The notes under the pieces were generated by a model. The model ran no database searches, was not told the DNA's origin, and saw nothing but the letters and a program-made list of their open reading frames with translations. Of a DNA stretch of 64,000 nucleotides, positions 11,227-22,200 are shown one piece after another (within the stretch, counting starts at the first letter, position 1; the number at the start of each line of letters is the position of its first letter). The position numbers and the translations under genes are program-made. The DNA is taken from NCBI RefSeq assembly GCF_024362695.1, contig NC_065415.1, positions 2,955,438 through 3,019,437 on the forward strand, in the 5' to 3' direction. The DNA is from Pectinophora gossypiella (Eukaryota > Arthropoda > Insecta > Lepidoptera > Gelechiidae).

Positions 11227-11710
11227 GGACTTCCATGTCGACCACGCTAGATTGCTTCCAGCAGCTATCTATAATGGTCGAACCAACTGTAAACCTACTT
11301 AAATTACTTATATTAGTATATTGTGTACTTAGGCAGAGTGTTGTGTCGTATCGTCTCGTGTTGCTAATATAATGTAGCCTTTTAAGTCATAAAGTATACA
11401 GAATGGCGCTTATTTACATTACTGAGCTGCTTATTCGAAGTATATTAGCATTAACTTCTCTCCGTCTTAAAAAGAAGTGACTTTTACTGGAATTTCAACG
11501 TATTTATCGGTAAAAGTTTATATAAATGGAAGCGAGTATTTTGTACATAAAATATGTTGTGAATTCTCCTTTACTACATTTCAAGTTTTTACTTATTTAC
11601 TTTTTGTACTTTACAAATTGCATTTTAATGGCGGACGATGCTTCAAAAACTAAACGTATTTAAAACTTTTCATGCTAGCAATTAATATAATTATCTCTAC
11701 ATAAAACCGT
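11227..11710. other. Spacer, nothing recognised
   Basis: AT-rich sequence with no repeat match inside the window and no coding signal. Confidence 0.45.
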
Positions 11711-12016
11711 TTCCGTGGTCGTAGTTAGAGCGTTCGGCTCACGATCTGAATGAAGGTCCGGGTTCGATTCTCAATGCGGGCATTTTCGAAATCACTTTGT
11801 GAGACTGACCTTTGTTTAGTAAGGACCTTGCAGGCTTTATTCAACGACTACCCGAAAAAGTATGATGATTCCGTGCTTTGTAAAGCAGGTTAAACCTTTG
11901 GTCCCGGTTATTAGCCGAAAAACACCTCCATCAATACGTATTGGGGCAGCGTGGTGGAATATGCTCCATACCTCCTTTGATTGATTAAGGGGACGCCTGT
12001 ATAGTAGTGGGATGCA
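11711..12016 (+). repeat. SINE-A (A2 tail), near full length, diverged
   Basis: It begins TTCCGTGGTCGTAGTTAGAG with a box B GGTTCGATTC, continues through AATCACTTTGTGAGACTG and the GGTCCCGG block, and ends with the A2 tail (AGTGGGATGCATG). Head and tail are both present, so the length is close to the 29072 copy. Confidence 0.8.
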
Positions 12017-12528
12017 TGAAATCTGTTTAAGTTTATTCCTTACTATAAATAATCTGTATCGAAATAAGTTTATCAACTTTAACTTGTACTTAGAGTTGAA
12101 ACTTCGTAACAGCCTTTCGAAAAGTCTAGAAGTCTGCAACATATGTTTGCATTTAAAGTCTCCATCGACATTAACAGAAACTTCTTTCAAAGTCAAACTT
12201 CAACTTTGAACTTTATCGTGTAATGTAAACCACTGAATTCGTACATTTCAACACTTAGCTACGATCTATTACATTAAAAGCTCCCCATTTGTTTGTTTCA
12301 ATGACAGAACGTCTAATGACGTTCCGATTCCAAGGTGTCATATTACCTATTATGAACCATCAATGACACATGATCTCTATCCGTGAAAGGGTTAATGGCA
12401 TATGCTGCAAATCAACAATAAGTCACGTCAAAAAAAAAAAAGTTGACGATTATGAACTTCAATGGCGCTTAGCAATGAACTGAGAGACTGACCACCTGCG
12501 GCAGTCAACGTAACATACGCTCTCGATT
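12017..12528. other. Spacer, nothing recognised
   Basis: No repeat family or coding signal stands out. The frames 11837-12196 (minus) and 12012-12209 (plus) overlap SINE sequence or lack motifs. Confidence 0.45.
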
Positions 12529-12796
12529 CATCATCATCTCCCTAGAATTGTCCCGTTTTTTTGACTGGGTCCGCTTATCTAACCTGAAGATTTGACAGGA
12601 CCGATTTTTTGCAGAAGCGACTGCCTATCTGAGCTTTCAACCCGCGAAGGGAAAACCAGGCCCAATACAGGTTAGGTCACATACCCCTAAAATGCATTTC
12701 TCGGGAATGTGGGTATCCTCACGATGTTTTCCTTCACCGCTGAGCATGTGATAATCATTTATGATCCAAACATGAATTCGAAAACAAATTCGACAT
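12529..12796 (-). repeat. SINE-C, 5'-truncated
   Basis: The plus strand begins with CATCATCATCTCCCTAG (the element's tail), followed by CCTGAAGATTTGACAGGACC, the CCCGCGAAGGGAAAACCAG block and TGAGCATGTGATAATCATTT. The tRNA-like head seen at 18180-18235 is missing. Confidence 0.85.
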
Positions 12797-13204
12797 ACAT
12801 ACCATTATATCCCAAATTGGGTAGTCATGCGCAATAGTGTTATATGTATGGCTCCAACTATATACATCAAAATACCGAAAGAAATAAGAATGTTGCAATA
12901 CGAGAAATTCAAAAAAAATTTAAAGCTATAGTTATTGGATAAATGTATACATATAATGATGTAAGAGAATTCACGAATATCTAATTATTACTGAAGTTTG
13001 CTATGTAAGTAAATTAATCTCAAATGACTATTTTTTCTATAATTTTCATATATGCTTTTATGCTTTTACATTTAATTATAAACATTATTTAAATATTTGT
13101 ATACCTATTTGTAGGTGGAACGTAGAGAACTATAACCTAAACCTGTAACACCAATTTTATGTACCTATGTTCAATGCAAATAAAGAATCTGAATCTGAAT
13201 CTGA
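12797..13204. other. AT-rich spacer ending in a retroposon-like tail
   Basis: No gene is seen. GCAAATAAAGAATCTGAATC at 13177 runs into a short TCTGAA repeat, typical of a LINE or SINE 3' end, but the body cannot be identified. Confidence 0.45.
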
Positions 13205-13310
13205 AAAAAAAGGCGCATCCATCGCAAGATAAACTGAGTACCCACACATCACCGAACTCTCTTGTAGACCAACGTGGTGAGCCATATCGTGGTCATAATT
13301 GTGGACTGAA
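13205..13310. repeat. Repeat-J fragment
   Basis: ATCGCAAGATAAACTGAGTACCC and AGACCAACGTGGTGAG-like text recurs at 50075-50150 and 61890-61955. The function is unknown. Confidence 0.5.
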
Positions 13311-13672
13311 CTGCGTTAGTGAAAACTGCATTTAAGATATAATAACTTATTCGTGCAAATCCAGTACCAAGGTTCGAACTGGCGCTCTCCGTTTAAGAAG
13401 CAAGCCGATGTAGCACAACACGACAGTGACATTATGTAAGACAATAAAGTTTCTTTAAACCGAAGTCCATTTATAGTTTTAGTTTTCCATTCAGATTTAA
13501 AAGCATTAATTAGTAAGAGAGGAAGTGAATTCACTTTTACCTACTGACATAGAATAAGGAATAACACTACGTATGGAACGGCAACTCTCCGCTCCCCGCC
13601 AGCGTCTGAGCTAGGTTTACCTCACCCCCCCTCGAACATAGTTTAGACTTGAATCGAGAACGAGAAGGTTGC

Positions 13673-14012
13673 GCGCGGACCGTTGTGTCTGCTTTTTATC
13701 AGTTTAGGTTACATGTTCGATTTTTGAATTTGGACGCCGACGTTCTTTCGTCCGCTTCAAATATTTGATTTCACAGAAAATGTCCACGTTGGGCCTATGT
13801 TTTTACGGTGATTGTTAATCAAAACGTGCTAATAATTTAGAATAAAATTAGCAACAACCAAATTAACAATTACCATGAAAAATAAATATTTACAGGCGCC
13901 GCGCAGGCGAGATTTGCTATAAGATCAAATATTCGAATCCGACGAAAGAACGTCGGTGTCAAATTTCAAAATTCGAACAAAACTGATAAAAAATAAAACC
14001 AACGGTCCGCGC
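13673..14012. repeat. Palindrome with arms of about 75-80 bp
   Basis: The left arm (13673-13754, GCGCGCGGACCGTTG to CGACGTTCTTTCGTCCG) is the approximate reverse complement of 13939-14012 (CCGACGAAAGAACGTCGG to CAACGGTCCGCGC). The centre of about 185 bp is AT-rich and unrelated to other repeats here. It is a foldback MITE or the core of Element-E. Confidence 0.75.
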
Positions 14013-14014
14013 TT

Positions 14015-14073
14015 GAGATTCGTGCAGTGATTCGTATTGACAATAACAGTGCATATTGAACAACTGAGCTATT
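14015..14073 (+). repeat. 59-bp direct repeat, partner at 14526-14584
   Basis: GAGATTCGTGCAGTGATTCG through CTGAGCTATT occurs twice, 511 bp apart, with a handful of differences. The SINE-B lies between the copies. It may be a local duplication or the edge of a further element. Confidence 0.75.
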
Positions 14074-14088
14074 ATTTGGAGGATTACG

Positions 14089-14384
14089 GGAGCTCGGTGG
14101 CGCAGCGGTAAATGCGCTCGGTCTGCGATTGTTGAAGTTAAGCAACTTTCGCAAAGGCCGGTCATAGGATGGGTGACCACAAAAAAAAGTTTTCATCTCG
14201 AGCTCCTCCGTGCTTCGGAAGGCACCTTAAGCCGTTGGTCCCGGCTGCATTAGCAGTCGTTAATAACCATCAATCCGCACTGGGCCCGCGTGATGGTTTA
14301 AGGCCCGATCTCCCTATCCATCCATAGGGAAGGCCCTTGCCCTAGCAGTGGGGACGTTAATGGGCTGGTGATGATGATGATGAC
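14089..14384 (+). repeat. SINE-B, full-length copy
   Basis: The order is: tRNA-like box A (GGCGCAGCGGTAAATGCGCT), a 5S-rRNA-like segment (GAAGTTAAGCAAC, then CATAGGATGGGTGACC), a short A-rich stretch, a body (GCACTGGGCCCGCGTGATGG, CCATCCATAGGGAAGGCCC) and a GATGATGATGAT tail. Full copies of this order are also found, inverted, at 55304-55591. It would be transcribed by RNA polymerase III and mobilised by a LINE in trans. Confidence 0.85.
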
Positions 14385-14664
14385 GCATTCTTTATTCTAT
14401 GCTATTGCTACCTTAGTAAAACAAACATTTTGACTTTAACTTGGGTGTAAATTTAACTTCATTCATTGGTAACAGATGGGCTGTGTCGAGCTAGGAGTAA
14501 ACTTGGTAATTTGAACTGAAACAGTGAGATTCGTGCAGTGATTCGTATTGACAATAACTGTTCATATCGAACCACTGAGCTATTTATCGAAACAACAAAA
14601 GTAAAATACGTAATCACAGTGGATCCGCAGGGTAATTAAAATTGTTGGTTGCGACAACTTCGAT

Positions 14665-14987
14665 TTCTTCTTCTTCTATCGTGTGGGTTGTGAGGTGGAG
14701 TACCAACCTCATCAACCCTGGTGTCAGGATTACTATTGAGCCCCTGACATGACTCATGTAACGCCTACGTACTTACATCAGTAAGTAGTAACCGGGACCA
14801 ACGGCTTCACGTGCCTTCCGAAGCACGGATCATCTTACTTTCGGACAATCAGGTGATCAACCTGTAATGTCCTAACCAAACTGGGGACCACAAAGTAATT
14901 TTTATGATATGTCACCGGGATTCGAACCCGGTACCTCCGGATCGTGAGCTTAACGCTCACCACTGACCACTGGACCACGGAGGCCGC
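14665..14987 (-). repeat. SINE-A (A1 tail), full-length copy
   Basis: On the minus strand it runs from GCGGCCTCCGTGGTCCAGTG with a box B GGTTCGAATCCCGG to the tail of TTC repeats (GAAGAAGAAGAA in the sense strand). The anticodon stem does not match a functional tRNA and the 3' end is not CCA-like, so it is a SINE head and not a tRNA gene. Confidence 0.85.
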
Positions 14988-15280
14988 GTATTTTCGCGTT
15001 TATAATATTAGTGCGGATTAATGGTCTATAGAAAGGGTACAAACACACTAACACTAATGTTTCACCGTTACAATATAATATGACTTCCTTCATTCAAAAT
15101 ACGATCCCGTTTCGTTAGTAAAAGCATATAAATCAACAACCCTTTGTTTATCTACACTAATGTGGGGTTGTGCGTCCGTCGTTACATTTACATAAAAGGT
15201 AGGTAGGTATTACACTTGAGTAAACACGCCTTACTGGTTGTAGAAGATTTAAATACACTGGTTTTAGTTACGCCAACCGT

Positions 15281-15595
15281 CTCCGTCTCCCTAGCGTAAT
15301 CCCGTATACACAGAGTCCGTTTACCTAACCTGAAGATTTGACAGGTCCAGTTTTTTACACAAGCAATTCCCCGTTTGACGTGTAAGCTGGTTTTACCTTC
15401 GCGGGTTGGAATTTCAAACAGGCAGTCACTTCTGTAACAAACCGGACCTGTCAAATCTTTAGGTTAGGTAAGCGGACCTTCTAACCCGCGAAGGGAAAAC
15501 CAGGTTAGGTCAGGTTAGGTCACATAGCACCGAAACGTTCTGTTCTATGTTTTCCTTCACCACTGAGCACGTGGTAAACATTTAAAAACCAAACA
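15281..15595 (-). repeat. SINE-C with an internally inverted block
   Basis: 15281-15388 reads as SINE-C in minus sense and 15479-15595 continues it in minus sense. The middle, 15389-15478, is SINE-C in plus sense (CGCGGGTTGGAATTTC, GACCTGTCAAATCTTTAGG). ACCTGAAGATTTGACAGGTC (15329) and its complement near 15446-15465 can therefore pair. The layout suggests an inversion or two overlapping insertions. Confidence 0.7.
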
Positions 15596-16157
15596 AGAAT
15601 TCTAAAATTAAGTGAAAATAAATAAATAAATAAAATAAAATTTGATTAGTCCGGCACAGAATTTGCAGTGGAATAAAAGTTATAATTAATTATAATCATA
15701 TGTTGTCATAATGTTAAACAAACATAATATATTATTATTATTATTGTAAAGAAACTTCCGAAGTAATGTGTTGCGTACAAAATCCAGCGTATTACCAAAT
15801 TTTACTCCCAAAAGTTACAATTACAAAATCTACAGGAGTTTCCCATTTCCACGACTCGATTTCGAAGAACTTTGAGGACATGTACCTATGGAGTTTCTCG
15901 GGTAATGCTAATTAGTTGAAGTACAATTTTATGTAAGGACGGAAGATTAATTCAATATTTGTAATCTGTAGGTCTTGCATGGTTTGTATAGCTGCAGGTA
16001 ATGTTGATCGTGCAAAATCCTTCTTCTAAGCATAACATAACTTCACGAGTTTATCCCATTTGGCGTAGCCAGAGGTTCATCCATAAATAAATTTAAAGCT
16101 CATGTGAAGCTTACTTTATGTGAAAAAGCTTAATATAAGATTAATGATTATTGATAA
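15596..16157. other. AT-rich spacer, nothing recognised
   Basis: Contains an ATT microsatellite near 15731 and otherwise no motif or family match. Confidence 0.45.
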
Positions 16158-16340
16158 CGGCCTGCGTGGTCCAGTGTTTGAGCGTTGGGCTCACGATCCG
16201 GAGGCCCCGGGTTCGAATCCCGGTGGGGAGATAGGACACATTTATGTAATTACATATCACAAAAATCACTTTGTGATCCCTTAATTCAAAAATCGTTTGT
16301 TTAGGCCCTTCCTGGCATTCGAAGCTGCGACCTGCTGAAA
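16158..16340 (+). repeat. SINE-A head plus a SINE-C head scrap
   Basis: 16158-16284 carries the tRNA-like head (CTGCGTGGTCCAGTGTTTGA, GGGTTCGAATCCCGG) and the start of the body (AATCACTTTGTGATCCC). 16312-16340 (TTTAGGCCCTTCCTGGCATT, GCGACCT) resembles the head end of SINE-C. The tails are missing. Confidence 0.7.
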
Positions 16341-16674
16341 TTATATTATTTTAATTAAAATAACAGCACTAGAATCCAAGCCTTCTTTTGATTGTAGCTA
16401 TTGTAGAGGATAAGTCTTCAATATAAACTTCGCAGACAACCAGAGATGTCTGTTGTGGGATTTCTATTCTCTCCGCGATTTCTATTATAAAACTTACAAG
16501 CGTTGAAACTGTTTTTCAAGCGGTTTCATTGTGGATTCTCTATTGAAGTACGACTCAACTTTTGTATAAAGTTCATTGTTTACGAAATGATCTTAATATA
16601 AAATTGTAAGTTGATGTTTATGTAATTTGTAATAAATAAGATTCAAACTAAGAAATATTTGAATCTGTTACATA
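16341..16674. other. AT-rich spacer, nothing recognised
   Basis: No repeat match or coding signal was seen. Confidence 0.45.
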
Positions 16675-16890
16675 CATACATACATAAACTCACGCCCGTA
16701 ATCCCTAATGGGGTGGGCAGAGCCACAAGTAATCAAAGACAACTTGCAGCCACTGTTGATACGAAGTCCTAAGCTGGATATGATGAACCTTATGGTGATA
16801 AGGGATCAGCCTATCGCCCATAACATTAGTCCATCATGTTAGAGGACACAATCCCTCTGTCGGTTTTTACGACATGCCCGGGAAGACAAG
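16675..16890 (+). repeat. Repeat-I, longest copy
   Basis: After a CATA run it reads AACTCACGCCCGTAATCCCT, GGGGTGGGCAGAG, GACAACTTGCAGCCACTGTT, then CCCTCTGTCGGTTTTTACGAC. The same blocks occur at 2441 and, inverted, at 23440. No ORF is shared among copies. Confidence 0.6.
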
Positions 16891-17872
16891 CAGCTGAACG
16901 TGTTCTATGTTTTTTATTTGCTCCCAGAACAGCATAGAAGCAAATCTAAAAATGAATCTGTTCTTGTTGTTGTTGAATCTGTTCTGACTAATAATGAGAA
17001 ACATTTACAAACAGCACAAAGTCTAATACAAAGCTCGGTGAGGTGTAGGTACTTAGTTCATTTTGCGATAAAATACGCCAATTATATATATTCATGGGCT
17101 TATGTTATGTTATTTACAAACAATATGTAAAGACCCATGTCAGGGGGTTTTCTAAAACCAGCGGTTTCTTTTACAACACATAAAACTGCACACAGAAAAA
17201 ACATGTATTATAATTATAATGCTGTGAAGTGAAGAAGACATTACAATACAGTTATAAAAGCTCATGTGAAGTTTACATTATGTAATTACCTTATTATAAG
17301 ATTAATGATTACCTAAATGATACAAATGTCTGGTATTAAATGTGTTCCTCTAGTAATGAAACAACTTGTAATGTATAACCTCATTGATTTAAAAGATGTG
17401 TTGCTGTTGCAGTTTCTTGTCAGCCATAACACCTTGCGAAATGACGTAAATTCAAAAATGTTATATTGACCTTTAACAAGTGTATCCATGATAATGACGT
17501 TGAATAAATTATTCTGTTTTCTGATTTCAATACACAATTTTTGACACAACAACATTTTTCATCATTAATCTATTTTTTTTCTTGGACATTGTTTTATGAA
17601 ACTGTACACATAAATTCATATTCTTCGGACTATAAGCATTCATAATATTTCCACCTATAGTATCATTGCTCCCGATCTTCACAGAATGTTTTCCTATCAG
17701 CCCCTCTCGCTTCATTGAGCACCTGGCCACTCGAAGTAACGTTTTCAGGCTCACTTCATTCGCTTTACTTTTTTGGGTATATATGTTATCAACCGGCTTT
17801 TCTTCCGTGAATTTGTCCACTGAGCCTGTAATTTGTGCGTTATTGTATTTGTCCTTAAAAAGTACCTTATAA
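16891..17872. other. Spacer, nothing recognised
   Basis: Overlapping frames on both strands around 17313-17872 show no domain or codon pattern that would support a gene. Confidence 0.45.
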
Positions 17873-18235
17873 ACATCATCATCTCTCTAGCATCACCCCA
17901 TAGCATTATCCCGTTTTTCACATGGTCCGCTTACCTAACTTAAAGATTTAACAGGTCCGGTTTTTACAGAAGCAACTGCCTGTTCGACCTTTCAACCCGC
18001 GAAGGAATAACCAGCCCAATACAGGTTAGGTCACATACCTCCGAAAACGCATTTCTCGGAAATTTGGGTTTCCTCACCATGTTTTCCTTCACCGCTGAGC
18101 ACGTGATAATCAGTTATGATCCAAACATGAATTCGAAAACAAATTCGACAATCATTGTTTTAGGCCTGTACTTGATTCGAACCTGCGACCTCGAAGTGAG
18201 AGGTAAGCATTCTACCAGCTGGGCTACCACGGCTC
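17873..18235 (-). repeat. SINE-C, full-length reference copy
   Basis: On the minus strand it starts with a tRNA-like head: GAGCCGTGGTAGCCCAGCTG, then GGTCGCAGGTTCGAA as box B. It then runs through the CACGTGCTCAGCGG and CTGGTTATTCCTTCGCGGG blocks and ends in GATGATGATG at 17873. About 363 bp. This copy defines the family used for the truncated ones below. Confidence 0.85.
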
Positions 18236-18254
18236 ATTCAAGCGTATCTATAAA

Positions 18255-18548
18255 CATAGAATAAAATAATCGATAACATTTTGCCCCGCACTAATTCGTA
18301 TCGGGCGCCATTGTTTGTATTCTTTTTGACGCGACTTATTAACACACCCCGGACACTTCGTACAAAAAAACCTCTTTTTACACAGACAGTACACATTGAC
18401 GTTTTCGTACATGAGCATCTGTTTGCGTGATGTCTGACGCCCATACGATTTTAGACTAAAGCAACACCTAAGGGGGTGAGGTAAACCTAGCTCAGCTGCT
18501 GGTGGGGAGCGGAGAATTGCCGTTCTATACGTAGTACTATATTCTATG
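18255..18548 (+). mobile_element. Element-E, near complete copy
   Basis: Ends CATAGAATAAAATAA and TACTATATTCTATG are inverted repeats. The interior has CACCCCGGACACTTCGTACA, GTCTGACGCCCATACGA and GGGGAGCGGAGAATTGCCG, shared with 29955 and 63203. It is about 294 bp, has no ORF, and is MITE-like. Confidence 0.7.
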
Positions 18549-19136
18549 ATTGTACATTATTTTTATGATTAGGAGGGCTTTAACTAATAATTTACTGAAT
18601 TTGTTTTGTGGATGAAAAATAATTTTGTATGTTACGTAATTAACTAGCAGTTCCAAAGACTTCTTTTTAATGTATGTAATTACAACCTAATATAAAATCG
18701 TGGACACTGCTTTAAACTCTATCAGATACCTATACAATGCAATGTCAACGATGCAGCAAGCGGTCCATTTTTAATTTACCTCTTATAAAAATGACGTTGA
18801 GACAAGTTGTTTAAGACTATCTTTCAGACTAAAAGCCCATTAATTTCCGCTGAGTGGTCTCACTGTTTGTACAGCCTTACAAAAGATTCACATTGAATAA
18901 TGAGCAATTTAAAAAGAGCACTTCGTAAAATTAGAATTTAAAAAAGAGTAAAAGAACTCGTTTTAAAATGCTCTTTAATGGAACTCGCAAATAGAAGTTC
19001 TATATTGTTTTGAACTTGGTAAAGAAGACAAGAATCTGTGATAGTATAGTGATACGAACATAAGCCTTGTTCTCATAAGTTTGTAGGTTCGAAACCAAGG
19101 TAGTATTGTTTTTAAGTTCTCGTCATCTCGTCATTA
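18549..19136. other. AT-rich spacer, nothing recognised
   Basis: No shared repeat or coding signal was seen. Confidence 0.45.
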
Positions 19137-19245
19137 TTAATTTCAGAGCCGCGATTTTACTGGTGTAACATTCTTCATTCTTATCTAGCAACGGTCAATG
19201 TTCTGACTTCTTTATAAGACACGACGTGTGCCTTCTCTTTAATAA
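19137..19245 (-). repeat. LINE-like 3' scrap
   Basis: The complement shares CGTCGTGTCTTATAAAGAAG and the TTACACCAG...GCTCTTAAATTA end with 8775-8885 and 26648-26765. Only this end is preserved. Confidence 0.55.
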
Positions 19246-22200
19246 TGTTCCATAAGCTCTTCTTGGTCTTCCCTTTCCTCTGTTTCCTTCTATCTTCCCT
19301 TCTATGGTGTTTTAATAAATTCGTTCGTCATGATTTCATATCATAATACGTAAATTGATATTACGATATTTAATTTTAACGATGAAGAAACCCTGTAAAA
19401 GCACCTTGAGGAAAACACGTATTAACAATAAGGCCGCCTGTTGTGCTTTTCTGTATAATATGTTGTCCTTATCTCTGTATTTTGTGTACATTGTACTCAA
19501 TAAAGTATTTTATCTATCTATTTACCTATTGCTCAGGATAATAAGGATCCCTGTAAATGGACTTCGAAATAAAGAAAAGTAAGAAACAGCAATACTCAAA
19601 GAAAAATACGAACTAACAACACAAAAATATCTACGACAAAAAACATTGAACATTAACAGAATTCAATAAGACAACACAAATCAATGTAACAAATCCGTGA
19701 ACAATAATTGGCCGATACGACAGACCCGAATCTAAAAAAAACAAGTAGAAAAAAAGAAGAATGTAAGTAATAATAAAAGTCAATGGCCATCAAACTCAAA
19801 ACCCGTAAGGATTTTAGATACAAAGACCCTGAATAGAGTGCCATCATTTTAAGGTCAATCGATTTCAATGTCATAATTCCGAGCCTTGTTAGGTCAATTG
19901 AACACAGATGAAGCGTGAATTTGAACTTGGCTGTAACGGAGCATCGGGAAGAAAAACTGATAAGACACTTCCTTTTTATTTATTTAAATCACAATACAAT
20001 ATTTTTTTAATTTGTGTGGTTTATGTCATGAATTATTGGTGACTTGACGGAAAAGGCAGATAACGGAAAATAGGTGTTTTGGATTGTAAAAACTTTGCTA
20101 AACGTGTTAGGATTGCGAAGAAATCTGCGTTCTCAAGGTGGTTTTAAAAATGACGTAAGTTATACGAAAATTATCTCCGCTAAATTGATATTTAATAACT
20201 TCAGAAATATCCCTTAAAAATGTACGTAGGTTTAGAATCCGCGACTTTTCACTGCATATTTACCCAAGTAACGTTTCGCTGTTATTGCAATGCCATCAGT
20301 TAAAAACCGATAAAAATGTCAGCTACTTATCTGTTTCATTTCCCAATGCAATTGACTGACAGTTAATAATATGTGTTTAAGCTTTTCACGTTTATAAATA
20401 CGCAAAAAAGATAAGCTAGAATCACCAGTGAAAATATGAAAATATTTAAGGAGAGTCGTGGGCAGAAAGCTTACTAGTTTTGACCTAGCCTAGTATATTA
20501 ACTTCGATACAATATCGGTAAAATTAGGTTAAGTATGTCCAGTCTCGAATCATACCAAATAACCGTGATATCCAGCATCAACAAACTTATTATATATTCA
20601 TTTGCATGATGAAAGATTGCAAATTGATAATGTGGTAAGTAAATTATTTGTATAATTTTATTATGCTTGTTCTTGGCAAAATGCTATAGAACCCTTTACA
20701 ATATCTTATCTCTTTCAGATTGATGAATCAAATCATAACGTTTAAATTCGGAAATGACTATTCTATGAAGTCGAGTACTCCTTTAAAACCGTTTAAGATA
20801 TTAATAATAACATTATTAATAACCTCTTAAGGAAGCCATTAGCTATGTTCAACGTAAAATTACGTGTAGGCGTCGACACTGGAAATAGAAGGGACGTAAT
20901 CTCGTCATTGTAATTAGTACTACCAGACTTAATTAAGGAAAGACGAAATGCTTTCGCAACGTGTGGAACAAAAAGTTTAAACGAGTAATGATAGTTTCTG
21001 AGAAAATGAATACCTACATAAATTGAAAATTTAATTTTTTGTTGAATATAATGATGATCATTATGGGCAAAATACTTGAACATGATAAAATGCCACATTA
21101 AAATGTTGATAGGAATGAATTTGACAACTTTTATAAATAGAAACGGATATATTTTAACATTTGATTCGTACAATACTCTGGCAAAAACAGGAAAATTAAA
21201 TGTTACACTTCATTACAAACGTGTCAGGAATATTTACAAGAGGATATAACACATGATTTTTTAAAGTTTATTTTTCAATAGAATTTGACTCTGTTTCCCT
21301 AACTTGTTGTTTGTTTGTGAACAAACTCAACCCTATTTATGAAAAATCGCACCTCGGAAAATCTGTGTCGCTTCTGTTTTTCATTTTGTCATTGTTTAAC
21401 AAAATCACGTTATTATAAGTTATATCAAAAAGACAATTCATACTTCTCAATTCCCCCTTAGCTTAAGCCAGTTAATTATAGCAGCATTTTGAGGCTTCAA
21501 GTTGGAACCCAAGTTGGCACACAATTAAAAATTGCTTCAAGAACCGTACCCAAAGATATTCGACCAAGAGACCTCAAGAATGAAGATAAATTGAAGCTGT
21601 TCCACCAGAATAACTAATTCAATGGATTCACAGCATGCGCACCCAAATTAAAGGACGAATTATTTATGTGAGGCTAGTGCTATGAGGTGCGTGCAAATTT
21701 GACCGAAACGCTCCTCGGGCCTTTCCCTGTATTATGTATTTCCAAGAAACCTCTTCATCGTCTTCAAAGTCCAATTTCCCTTGTCAAGGTCCTCGCTTTG
21801 CTCGGCTAAAATCTTAACACACTGTAATACAATAGGGTACCTACGTATTTAATTTCGTACCTTCTGCACCTGTGGCCTTGTTTATTTTCTAAATTTCAGA
21901 GCACCTAATGTTTCCAACAAATTTTGCATAAAATTGTGCTGTCTCGTTTGTTACCGAAACTGAAACCCGTTGGTATGAATCAGGGTGCTCTTATTTTCCT
22001 CTCTTTGTTTTTGTTTACAACATTGCTATTATTGGGATCGTTGATAACAATAATCTAGCGAAAGTTGTTGTTAATATAATTTACATACTTACTACATTTA
22101 GAATAAATTAAGGAAAGCGCGTTAAAAATATATATTTTCTACAAAACAAACACTTAAAAAACACAACATTAACATTTAAAAAATGGTGGAATATTTTATT

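Larger units (their letters stand above)
13548..14401 (-). mobile_element. Element-E copy carrying nested insertions
   Basis: The left end CATAGAATAAGGAATAACAC and the right end CATTCTTTATTCTATG (14386-14401) form the terminal inverted repeats seen at other Element-E copies. Inside are the conserved AACGGCAACTCTCCGCTCCC block, a large palindrome (13673-14012) and a SINE-B (14089-14384). No transposase ORF is present, so it is a non-autonomous element expanded by insertion. Confidence 0.6.

Noticed and set aside
14900..14987. tRNA gene (also at 16158, 18180, 29072, 43398, 54781 and 63850)
   Set aside because: Boxes A and B are present, but the acceptor stems do not pair and the sequence continues into shared SINE bodies and tails.
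20793..21173. 126-aa minus-strand frame as a gene
   Set aside because: Its Ile/Phe/Tyr/Lys-rich composition is what AT-rich DNA gives by chance. No motif or neighbouring exon was found.
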